Shown here piece after piece: positions 46,706 through 53,783 of a stretch of DNA of 63,143 nt; within the stretch, counting starts at the first letter, position 1; each line of letters opens with the position of its first letter. The notes under the pieces are model-generated. The model was given only the letters and a program-made list of their open reading frames with translations. It was not told the origin of the DNA and did no database searches. Source of the DNA: an uncultured Flavobacteriales bacterium (lineage in GTDB: Bacteria; Bacteroidota; Bacteroidia; Flavobacteriales; Crocinitomicaceae); assembly GCA_946479985.1 (NCBI GenBank), contig CAMLIF010000009.1, positions 1 to 63,143 on the forward strand, read 5' to 3'. Made by a program: the position numbers and the translations under genes.

Positions 46706-48805
46706 ATGAAAAAACTACTACTCTTCAGTATGTTTTCAGTTGCAAGTTATGCACTGAATGCTCAATGTACCACAACCAACGCCACTTCCTGTGTTTGCGA
46801 AGATGGCTCTTCAAACTGTTTGTTACTTCCGGATATTACCGCGTCATGGAAAGGGATTTCCAATGGTGGATATATAGAATACCCGCAAGTGGGCGCTGGT
46901 ACAAACTATTCAGGACAAGGTCCGGATGATGGCCGGCTCCGGGTTACAGGATCAACACCAAATATCGGTCACGGATCATTTACCGTAAGAGGAGAAACTG
47001 CCGCCGGAACAAGAACATTCCTTTGTGGAAACGATACTGTTTTCGGAGCTTCGGCAAATGGTGCCTTTACTTGCCCCAACGGCGCACCCAACCCGAAACA
47101 ACTAATCATTCAGCGGATTTATAAAAAGAACGGAAACGCGATGAGTTATGTCGATCAGTACGTTGGAAGTATGACTTACCACCCGGCGCACGGACATAAC
47201 CATGTAGATGATTGGGCGGTTATGACATTACGTGTTCCTACCGGAGATCCGAACCCGCTAAACTGGCCAATTGTTGGTACTGGAGCTAAAATCGGATTCT
47301 GTTTAATGGATTATGGTCAATGCGGTTCATCCGGTAGTACTTATGATGGTCACTGTCGTGATGACAATACGGTTTACATGGGTGGAACGACATTATACAA
47401 TGTTAATTTCCCGAATTGGAATTTAGGTGGTGGAAACTACAATTGTTCCGTTGTTGAGCAGGGAATTTCTTCCGGCTGGACAGATGTTTACGGAAAACAC
47501 CTTGACGGAATGTGGATCAATATTCCACCTAACACTTGTAACGGAGATTATTATATCGTACTTGAAGTTGATAAGAATAACAATTTTATTGAAGAGAATG
47601 ATGATAATAACTACACTGCTGTACCGGTTACTTTAACGATGCAAAGTCCTGCAGGAACAGCTCTTCTGCCAACTATTTCCTCAAACAATTCACACAATTT
47701 GTGTGAGTCGGTTGATATTACATTGACAGCTTCAGGCGGACAAAGTTTCTTATGGTCGACCGGTGAAACAACACAATCTATCGTTGTTTCCCAAGCCGGA
47801 AGTTACACTTGTGAAGTAACAAATTACTGTGGTGTTTATACCTCTGAGCCCTTCGTTGTGAATCAGGTAGTAACAGCACCTCCTGTTTTAGAAGGAGATA
47901 CAGTTTGCGTTAGCGGAAGCATGACCTTAACCGGGACAGCAAGCGGAACAATTACATGGTATGATGACCTGGGAGTTTTAGTTGGTACCGGAAATACATT
48001 TACAACACCTGTTTTAACTGCGACGACTACATATACGGCAGTGAATACAGATTCTTATTCAGATTCATTACACCTGGAACCATTAACGAACGGAATCGGC
48101 GGTGGTGGATTCATCAATACAGAACAATACGCGATTTTCACTGCTCATGAGCCGTTTACACTGAATTCAGTAAAAGTTTATTCTCAAAACGCAGGTAATA
48201 TTACCATTGAATGTCAAGATGACATGGGAATGACAATGGAAACAATGACAGTTGCTGTTCCTGCTGGTGAAAGCCGTGTGAATTTAGGCTGGGATATCAT
48301 GGTAGATTCGAATATGCGACTGGTTGGTAAGAATATTACAACTGGCGGATTATATAGAAATAACAATAGCGCAACGTATCCTTATGAGATCGAAGATTTG
48401 GTTTCCATTACCGGAGCTTCTGCCGGAGCATCTTATTTCTACTACTTTTATGATTGGGAATTGTTGACCACAAATAGTACGTGCGGAAGTGTGGCTGTTG
48501 AAGTAGATGCGGTTGTTGAATCTTGTGCGGGAATCGGAGAAAATATTTTATTTCAGCGCTCAATCAAATTGGTTCCTAATCCAAGTAACGGAAATTTCAC
48601 TGTAGAATTTGCTACGGAATATGATGGTGTACTGGAAATTGAATTGCTAAGCTCTATCGGAAACAAAGTATTCTCAAAAAAAGTACAGCATACGCAGGGT
48701 ATGAACCAAATTAGCATCAATCAGGATCAATTGGCTGCAGGAGTTTATTTATTCAACCTTTATTTCGAAGGCAAAAATTATCCTTCACGTGTTGTTGTAG
48801 AATAA
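46706..48805 (+). CDS. T9SS-exported lysyl-oxidase-like protein
   Basis: This is a 699-residue secreted copper-amine-oxidase candidate of the lysyl oxidase (LOX) family. The signal peptide ends near ALNAQ. Residues about 130-310 contain the LOX catalytic pattern: HGHNH (His162, 164, 166) as copper ligands, GAKIGFCLMDYGQC with Lys195 aligned to human Lys320, and DVYGKHLDG with Tyr262 aligned to human Tyr355. Lys and Tyr form the LTQ cofactor. EVDKNNNFIEENDDNN matches the LOX ESDYTNN strand. Ig-like domains and a T9SS sorting domain (FVPNPSNGNFTVEF-type) follow. It is probably cell-surface, perhaps cross-linking matrix proteins. Confidence 0.83.
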   Translation: MKKLLLFSMFSVASYALNAQCTTTNATSCVCEDGSSNCLLLPDITASWKGISNGGYIEYPQVGAGTNYSGQGPDDGRLRVTGSTPNIGHGSFTVRGETAAGTRTFLCGNDTVFGASANGAFTCPNGAPNPKQLIIQRIYKKNGNAMSYVDQYVGSMTYHPAHGHNHVDDWAVMTLRVPTGDPNPLNWPIVGTGAKIGFCLMDYGQCGSSGSTYDGHCRDDNTVYMGGTTLYNVNFPNWNLGGGNYNCSVVEQGISSGWTDVYGKHLDGMWINIPPNTCNGDYYIVLEVDKNNNFIEENDDNNYTAVPVTLTMQSPAGTALLPTISSNNSHNLCESVDITLTASGGQSFLWSTGETTQSIVVSQAGSYTCEVTNYCGVYTSEPFVVNQVVTAPPVLEGDTVCVSGSMTLTGTASGTITWYDDLGVLVGTGNTFTTPVLTATTTYTAVNTDSYSDSLHLEPLTNGIGGGGFINTEQYAIFTAHEPFTLNSVKVYSQNAGNITIECQDDMGMTMETMTVAVPAGESRVNLGWDIMVDSNMRLVGKNITTGGLYRNNNSATYPYEIEDLVSITGASAGASYFYYFYDWELLTTNSTCGSVAVEVDAVVESCAGIGENILFQRSIKLVPNPSNGNFTVEFATEYDGVLEIELLSSIGNKVFSKKVQHTQGMNQISINQDQLAAGVYLFNLYFEGKNYPSRVVVE

Positions 48806-50053
48806 ATGAAAATCTGTTTAAAAGCGATAATCTTATTTTGGTTTTTATGCCAAACAAATAACGTAATCTCTCAGGCCGATGCCTGGGAGATTTTTAATAC
48901 GGCTAATTCTCAAATTCCGGATAATACCATCCGCTGTCTCCAGGTTGACAGTTTAGGCAGATTATGGATTGGTACTGATAATGGACTGGCTCTCCGCTCA
49001 ACAGATGGCTCGTGGCAAGTCTTCAATGAATCAAATTCAGGTTTAGCTGATGATTACGTGAGAGCACTGGCTGTGGATACGAATAATGCCCTTTGGATAG
49101 GAACAACCCTTGGTGGCGTTCAGAGGTTCGATGGCTCAACATGGACAACGTACAATACGGGTAATTCTGATCTGGTAGATAATTTCATTCGGACCATTTC
49201 TGTCGATCATTATAACAATAAATGGATCGGCACTGTGGAGGGTTTGGTTTATTTCGATGATGTGAGCTGGACAACATGGCAAATGGCCGATTCCCCGATA
49301 CTAACAAACAATATTGCTTCCATAGCAATTGGTCAGAACAATGAAAAATACATTGGAACGATCAATGGTGGTTTGATCTATATGGATAGTGGTACAAATT
49401 TTACCGGAATTTATACAATTTTGAATGCGGGAGTTCCGGATAACTCTTCACTTAAAGTGAAAGTCGACAATTTGGGAAAACCCTGGTATGCTGGATCGGC
49501 AGGCGGACTTTTTACCGATACAGGCAATCAAACATGGCTGGCGTTTAATCACAATAATTCAGGGCTTCCTACCAATAGTTTAACCACTATGGAATTGGAT
49601 GAGATCCAGAACTTTTATTTAGGAACTCAACAATGCGGATTGATCATTCGCCATTTTGACCAGACATGGACTTATTTTACAGCCCAAAACTCCGAATTGC
49701 CTGAGAACTACATTTTGTCTTTAGCAAAGGATGGCGATGATCTTTGGATCGGGACATTTTCGCAGGGATTGGTGAGATTACGGGAAGAGGAATTGAGTGT
49801 ATTTGAAACTGAAATGCAAAATCAGTTGGTTCTTTTCCCAAATCCTGTAGCGCAAGAAGGGACAATTTATTTCAACAAACCTATTGATGATGCGAAAATT
49901 CGCATTTTCACGCCGGAAGGGAAATTGTTTGATACTGCAATTCATTTGAGCTCAGACCATTCAATTCAACTGAATGGATTAAGCGCAGGAACATATCTTA
50001 TCGAATTACAGAAAAATGATAACGTTGAAACAATTCGTTTCGTTATCATGTAG
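48806..50053 (+). CDS. T9SS-secreted two-component-regulator-type beta-propeller protein
   Basis: This is a 415-residue secreted protein directly abutting the lysyl-oxidase-like gene (stop codon at 48803-48805, ATG at 48806). After a signal peptide (about 1-22), residues 30-320 repeat the propeller signature D-(N/S)-x-G-x-x-W-I-G-T (LWIGTDNGLALRSTDGSWQV, LWIGTTLGGVQRFDGSTWTT). The last 80 residues (FPNPVAQEGTIYFNKP onward) are a T9SS sorting domain. The coupling makes it a possible partner or substrate of the oxidase (inference). Confidence 0.88.
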   Translation: MKICLKAIILFWFLCQTNNVISQADAWEIFNTANSQIPDNTIRCLQVDSLGRLWIGTDNGLALRSTDGSWQVFNESNSGLADDYVRALAVDTNNALWIGTTLGGVQRFDGSTWTTYNTGNSDLVDNFIRTISVDHYNNKWIGTVEGLVYFDDVSWTTWQMADSPILTNNIASIAIGQNNEKYIGTINGGLIYMDSGTNFTGIYTILNAGVPDNSSLKVKVDNLGKPWYAGSAGGLFTDTGNQTWLAFNHNNSGLPTNSLTTMELDEIQNFYLGTQQCGLIIRHFDQTWTYFTAQNSELPENYILSLAKDGDDLWIGTFSQGLVRLREEELSVFETEMQNQLVLFPNPVAQEGTIYFNKPIDDAKIRIFTPEGKLFDTAIHLSSDHSIQLNGLSAGTYLIELQKNDNVETIRFVIM

Positions 50054-50056
50054 ATA

Positions 50057-50281
50057 CTAATTCCCTTGTAGCAGATTTCGGATATCGGAGGCGTTATTTC
50101 CAACTTTGCGAACAGCGTCTTCCAGTTCATGTTTGGTACATTGAAGAACCAAACACCAGTAGATTACTTCCCAATCATAATCGAGGCGTACAACTTTGTG
50201 ATTTAACCGGCTCTCACCGCTTAAATGACTTAGATCAACATTCGTGTCCATCTCATTTCTAACAACATCTGAACTTATCAT
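50057..50281 (-). CDS. DUF3606-like small protein
   Basis: This is a 74-residue cytoplasmic protein. The core YDWEVIYWCLVLQCTKHELE followed by DAVRKVGNNASDIRNLL follows the DUF3606 pattern (YW, then LKEAVKKVG). It overlaps nothing and ends 3 nt from the convergent propeller gene. The family is linked to stress in other bacteria and its function is unknown. Confidence in the family is moderate. Confidence 0.72.
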   Translation of the reverse strand: MISSDVVRNEMDTNVDLSHLSGESRLNHKVVRLDYDWEVIYWCLVLQCTKHELEDAVRKVGNNASDIRNLLQGN

Positions 50282-50488
50282 AGCACTCGCGTTTGTGGTC
50301 TAAAGTTAGATCATTTCATCATCGCCCACGATTTTCAAATATTAAATCATTGTTAAGAAATTGTAAACAAAAGTTCCAAGCTAATTGCTTGATTTCGAAT
50401 CTGTTTATATTTTATGTGACCAACCAGTCTTTAATTTTCCGTTGCAATTAGCAAATATTAACTCGCAAAGGCAGTAAACTGTAATTTG

Positions 50489-50514
50489 TGTAAGGTTTAC
50501 AAAAAGTTGTGTAA
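50489..50514 (+). promoter_or_regulatory. TGTAA-N16-TGTAA box upstream of lipoprotein gene 2
   Basis: TGTAA at 50489-50493 and 50510-50514 are 21 bp apart. A third TGTAA at 50480 gives the same 9-bp offset as at 38605. AAAAAGTTGTGTAA (50501-50514) recurs before the GH130 gene. Confidence 0.68.
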
Positions 50515-50583
50515 CGCATTCAGGTGAATGATTTGTCATTTTTGTTTAGAGGAAATAATTCCGCTTTTAAATTAAAAATAGTC

Positions 50584-51009
50584 ATGAAACGTTCAATAAT
50601 AATAATCCTTGCACTTTTTGCAGTAAGTCTTTCACTTGGTAGTTGCACTAGTCCGGCCGACAAAGTGGATGATGCAAAGCAGGATGTAGACAAAGCGAAC
50701 CGGGAATTGGAAGAGGCAGAAGCGGAGTACAAGCAAGATTTGGCCGAATACAAAGAAGAAGTTCAGTCGAAAATTGAATCGAATGAAGCACTTATTGCCA
50801 AATTAAGAGAAAAAAATCTCACAGCCACTGGTCAGGAGAAAGCAAAACGTGAAGTTCGAATCGCAGAAGTTGAGGAGAGAAACAATGAGTTGAGATCGAA
50901 GCTGAATAATTACAACGGTACTACGCAGGATAAATTAACCGATTTTAGGGATGAGCTCAACCATGATATGAAGGAGTTAGGCGAAACTCTGAAGGATTTG
51001 GGTGATTAA
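50584..51009 (+). CDS. Coiled-coil lipoprotein (paralog 2)
   Basis: This is a 141-residue lipoprotein (lipobox LFAVSLSLGSC). ATG 50584 is chosen over an upstream in-frame ATG (50524) because it begins the signal peptide and agrees with the box spacing of paralog 1. The mature chain is a single coiled-coil helix (ADKVDDAKQDVDKANRELEE, then VEERNNELRSKLNN) ending NHDMKELGETLKDLGD, matching the tail of the protein at 38703. A strong terminator follows. Confidence 0.85.
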   Translation: MKRSIIIILALFAVSLSLGSCTSPADKVDDAKQDVDKANRELEEAEAEYKQDLAEYKEEVQSKIESNEALIAKLREKNLTATGQEKAKREVRIAEVEERNNELRSKLNNYNGTTQDKLTDFRDELNHDMKELGETLKDLGD

Positions 51010-51092
51010 GCTGATCATTATTATGTATTAAAGAAGTTTGGTTCACCGGTGTTTAGTCAAGTAAAATCGTTAGTGGGCCAGATGTACAGAAT

Positions 51093-51124
51093 AAAGGAGT
51101 AATGATCGCATTACTCCTTTTTTT
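51093..51124 (+). terminator. Terminator after lipoprotein gene 2
   Basis: AAAGGAGTAATG (51093-51104) pairs perfectly with CATTACTCCTTT (51109-51120) around ATCG, with a T-run. Confidence 0.85.
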
Positions 51125-51132
51125 ATCAATGA

Positions 51133-51390
51133 ATGGAGGTTATGAAAAACAGTGATCAGAGCAAGCCCGATGGAGCATTGAGCACGGAGCATGTCAATTA
51201 CCAGAAAGAAATTCAGCAGGTGCTCAACAGTATTGCAGACTTGAAACGGAAACACCCTGAGTTATTGAAATATCTCGACGAAAATCACGTGGATGATGAG
51301 ACAGATCATACACCTGATATTCGGCTTCGCGATTTGAAAGATTATTTTAAGTCGATACAGGAATTGAGTAAGAAATATGAAACAAAGTAG
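51133..51390 (+). CDS. Hypothetical helical 85-residue protein
   Basis: This is a cytoplasmic, highly charged protein with helical stretches (YQKEIQQVLNSIADLKRKHP and LRDLKDYFKSIQELSKKY). Met4 (51142) is an alternative start. The gene is immediately downstream of a strong terminator, so it needs its own promoter. I do not recognise a family. Confidence 0.65.
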   Translation: MEVMKNSDQSKPDGALSTEHVNYQKEIQQVLNSIADLKRKHPELLKYLDENHVDDETDHTPDIRLRDLKDYFKSIQELSKKYETK

Positions 51391-51401
51391 CCCCGGATTA
51401 T

Positions 51402-51431
51402 AAATGCAGTTTTTGAGAGGGCTGCATTTTT
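51402..51431 (+). terminator. Terminator of the 85-residue protein gene
   Basis: AAATGCAG (51402-51409) pairs with CTGCATTT (51422-51429), with a following T-run. Confidence 0.7.
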
Positions 51432-51441
51432 GTGCGATACA

Positions 51442-51467
51442 TGTAACTAATAGTTTGCCCTGTGTAA
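51442..51467 (+). promoter_or_regulatory. TGTAA-N16-TGTAA box upstream of OMP-DUF5670-YtxH operon
   Basis: TGTAA at 51442-51446 and 51463-51467 have exactly 21-bp spacing; the second lies 72 nt before the ATG at 51535, similar to the other boxes. Confidence 0.65.
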
Positions 51468-51534
51468 TAAAAACGAGATCAGTAAAACGAACTTTACATT
51501 GTGAAAATACTTTCACAAATAATTAAATATAATA

Positions 51535-52167
51535 ATGAGCAAATTTTTAATTGCTATAGTAACAATAGTTGGAATCCAGATTTCAGCGTTAGCACAGGAA
51601 TTGGACACCAGAGAATCATTTACCGGTGGTGTGAGAGCAGGATTGAACTATTCGAATGTTTGGGATGAAGAAGGACAAGATTTTACAGCTGATCCTAAAG
51701 CTGGTTTTGCAGGTGGTGTTTTTGTTGGAATTCCGATCGGAAAATTCCTTGGAGTACAACCTGAGTTACTGATTTCGCAAAAAGGATTTCGTGCTTCGGG
51801 AACACTCTTCGGGAACACTTATTCGTATACAAAAACAACAACTTTTTTAGATGTTCCATTACAGGTTCAGCTAAAACCATCTCCTTTTGTAACGATACTT
51901 GCAGGTCCTCAATTTTCATTTCTGTTAGTGGAAAATAACCGGTATACATTTAATGGCGATACATCTGAGCAGGAAGAAGAATTCGAAAATGATAATATAC
52001 GCAGAAACATACTTGGTTTCGTAGCAGGTGTAGATTTTAATATGTCTCATTTCGTAGTGTCGGGAAGAGCTTGTTGGGATTTACAGAGTAACAAGGGGGA
52101 CGGTTCATCAAGTACCCCACGATACAGAAATCAATGGGTGCAAATGACTATTGGATTTAAAATTTAA
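51535..52167 (+). CDS. Outer-membrane beta-barrel protein (PorT-like)
   Basis: This is a 210-residue protein with a signal peptide (about 1-20, ending LAQE). GGVRAGLNYSNVWD, FAGGVFVGIPIGKFLGVQPE and LLISQKGF follow the small PorT-type barrel pattern, and the last strand is WVQMTIGFKI. It is the first gene of a likely operon with DUF5670 (52195) and YtxH (52397), placed behind a TGTAA-N16-TGTAA box. The function is unknown. Confidence 0.85.
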   Translation: MSKFLIAIVTIVGIQISALAQELDTRESFTGGVRAGLNYSNVWDEEGQDFTADPKAGFAGGVFVGIPIGKFLGVQPELLISQKGFRASGTLFGNTYSYTKTTTFLDVPLQVQLKPSPFVTILAGPQFSFLLVENNRYTFNGDTSEQEEEFENDNIRRNILGFVAGVDFNMSHFVVSGRACWDLQSNKGDGSSSTPRYRNQWVQMTIGFKI

Positions 52168-52194
52168 GGTTAAACAGAATCAATAAAAAAACAG

Positions 52195-52350
52195 ATGAGA
52201 AATGTGATATATACCGTAATCGCGATATTAATTGCTCTTTGGGCGATCGGATATTTCGGTTATCAAACCGGCAGCAATACACACATCTTATTAGTAATAG
52301 CGGTTTTGTTGATTATGATACAGCTGATAAGAAGTCGGAGATCTTCATAA
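52195..52350 (+). CDS. DUF5670 / lmo0937-type mini membrane protein (paralog 2)
   Basis: This is a 51-residue protein with two hydrophobic helices (YTVIAILIALWAIGYFGY and HILLVIAVLLIMIQLI), the same length as and closely similar to the protein at 39253. It begins 27 nt after the OMP gene and is thus probably in its operon. Confidence 0.85.
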   Translation: MRNVIYTVIAILIALWAIGYFGYQTGSNTHILLVIAVLLIMIQLIRSRRSS

Positions 52351-52396
52351 ACGCTTCTTGAACAGGAGCAAATATTAATTTCTAAAAAAACAAATC

Positions 52397-52636
52397 ATGG
52401 ATACAAAAGCAATAAAGGACCTGGTTCCGAAGAAGTCGAATAAAGCGATAAAGGCGCTTGCTGCAGGTGTTGTATTAGGAACAACGCTGGGAATATATCT
52501 TGCTTCCAGTAAAGGGAAGAAAAAAGCGAAAAAAGTCAAAAGCAAAATGAAATCATTAATCGGTGATATACAGGAGAAAGGATCTGATCTGAAAGATAAA
52601 GTTGTTGATCTGAAGAAAAAAGGAAGCTTGAGCTAA
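52397..52636 (+). CDS. YtxH-like stress protein
   Basis: This is a 79-residue protein with a single glycine-containing hydrophobic segment (AIKALAAGVVLGTTLGIYLA) followed by a Lys-rich amphipathic tail, the classical YtxH layout. It lies 46 nt after DUF5670 and ends before a terminator. It is related in layout to the C-terminal part of the protein at 58966. Confidence 0.78.
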   Translation: MDTKAIKDLVPKKSNKAIKALAAGVVLGTTLGIYLASSKGKKKAKKVKSKMKSLIGDIQEKGSDLKDKVVDLKKKGSLS

Positions 52637-52694
52637 ACTCAGATTAACAATGCAATTCAGTCACTTTAAGTTTGACTTTATTACATATTCAATC

Positions 52695-52739
52695 AAATGG
52701 CTGGACGATTAAAAATAATTATCCGGCCATTTGCCGTTT
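52695..52739 (+). terminator. Terminator of the OMP-DUF5670-YtxH operon
   Basis: AAATGGCTGGA (52695-52705) pairs with TCCGGCCATTT (52722-52732) with one G-U, followed by GTTTTT. Confidence 0.65.
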
Positions 52740-52799
52740 TTAGTACCTATATATGCAGAATAATAAATGTCTTAAACTATCAAGAGAGGGAAAATAACC

Positions 52800-53150
52800 A
52801 TGAAAAAACAGGATGACAATAAAGAAATAGAAAAATCAAGATCTCATATTATTGTTCAAATCATTGAGTATGTTCCTGATTCATTACTTAGTAAAACAAT
52901 TCTCAAAAAGTCAACCGGAAATGTCACCGTTTCATCTTTAGATGAAGGAGTTGAGTTAGAAGAGAAGCACCTGCCGTTTGATGTTTACATTCAGATAATT
53001 GACGGTGGAGCAGAGCTTACAATTGACAATAAAGTATTTCAGTTAAAGCTGGGAGACGGAATCGTTGTTCCTGCGCATGCCAGACATCATTTTAGCGCGA
53101 AAGAACAATTCAAAATGGTTTCTACTACTATTAAGAGCGGTTATGATTAA
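52800..53150 (+). CDS. Cupin domain protein
   Basis: This is a 116-residue single-domain cupin. LEEKHLPFDVYIQIIDGGAE and GDGIVVPAHARHHFSAKEQF correspond to the two cupin motifs, although the first lacks the usual paired histidines, so metal binding is uncertain. It is cytoplasmic. It has its own promoter region after a terminator, and a strong terminator follows. Confidence 0.85.
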   Translation: MKKQDDNKEIEKSRSHIIVQIIEYVPDSLLSKTILKKSTGNVTVSSLDEGVELEEKHLPFDVYIQIIDGGAELTIDNKVFQLKLGDGIVVPAHARHHFSAKEQFKMVSTTIKSGYD

Positions 53151-53171
53151 AGCGAGCAGCTAAAAAATGTA

Positions 53172-53200
53172 AAAAAAAGGATCGTTCAGATCCTTTTTTT
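53172..53200 (+). terminator. Terminator of the cupin gene
   Basis: AAAAAAAGGATC (53172-53183) pairs with GATCCTTTTTTT (53189-53200) around GTTCA. Confidence 0.85.
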
Positions 53201-53310
53201 ATTTCAACTACTTTAAAATGCGTAAGATATGTAAGTTATGAGGGTTGTTCTTATAACACATATATCTGTTCATTGGGCCATCTTTGTTATCAACAACAAA
53301 ATTACGCGCT

Positions 53311-53511
53311 ATGAAAAATTTGACATTCACATACTTCGTGTTTGTGCTGCTTATTTTCCCATTGGCAACCGGGTGTACGGCCTCTAACGGAAAAATGAAA
53401 GATTCATCGATTGAGCTGATCAATCAACCTCAAACATTAGAAGAGGAAAATGTTGTATGCCTGGCATATAATATGGAAACTTATCAGGGAGAAGCAAAGA
53501 TCAATGAATGA
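53311..53511 (+). CDS. Small lipoprotein, unknown family
   Basis: This is a 66-residue protein with a lipobox (FPLATGC, Cys near residue 22). ATG 53311 is chosen over 53284 because it begins the signal sequence MKNLTFTYFVFVLLIF. The mature part is short and hydrophilic. Its stop overlaps the ATG of the next gene (ATGA), so the two are coupled. Confidence 0.65.
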   Translation: MKNLTFTYFVFVLLIFPLATGCTASNGKMKDSSIELINQPQTLEEENVVCLAYNMETYQGEAKINE

Positions 53512-53693
53512 GAACCTCAAAATGGAACAATATGGGTAACTGGTTCTATTACGTTGCGCTATTAATGATGATTCTCTGGGGAATATCATTTTTAGGATGC
53601 CATGACTACGGACTGGTACATATTCTGCTGTTAATTTCTTTAGTTGCTGCCCTTTACGGGCGAATCCTTCGAAAAAAGGAATATGATCATTAA
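53508..53693 (+). CDS. DUF5670-like mini membrane protein (paralog 3)
   Basis: This is a 61-residue protein (53 residues if ATG 53532 is used) with two hydrophobic segments (YYVALLMMILWGISFLG and HILLLISLVAALYG) and the same W-G-I-S-F-L/IGYFG-type turn as the other DUF5670 proteins, but more divergent. The ATG at 53508 overlaps the lipoprotein stop. Its role is probably the same, in envelope stress. Confidence 0.7.
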   Translation: MRTSKWNNMGNWFYYVALLMMILWGISFLGCHDYGLVHILLLISLVAALYGRILRKKEYDH

Positions 53694-53698
53694 ATAGA

Positions 53699-53723
53699 AA
53701 GCCTTACTGTTGGAGTAAGGCTT
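53699..53723 (+). terminator. Terminator of the lipoprotein/DUF5670-like pair
   Basis: AAGCCTTACT (53699-53708) pairs with AGTAAGGCTT (53714-53723) around GTTGG. Confidence 0.7.
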
Positions 53724-53734
53724 ATTATTATCAA

Positions 53735-53769
53735 AAAGAAACCTCTGCTTTACCGGCAGAGGTTTCTTT
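53735..53769 (-). terminator. Terminator of the GH130-GT4 operon
   Basis: AAAGAAACCTCTGC (53735-53748) pairs with GCAGAGGTTTCTTT (53756-53769); read leftward it ends in TTTTTG. Confidence 0.8.
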
Positions 53770-53783
53770 CGTTTTGTGCGTTG

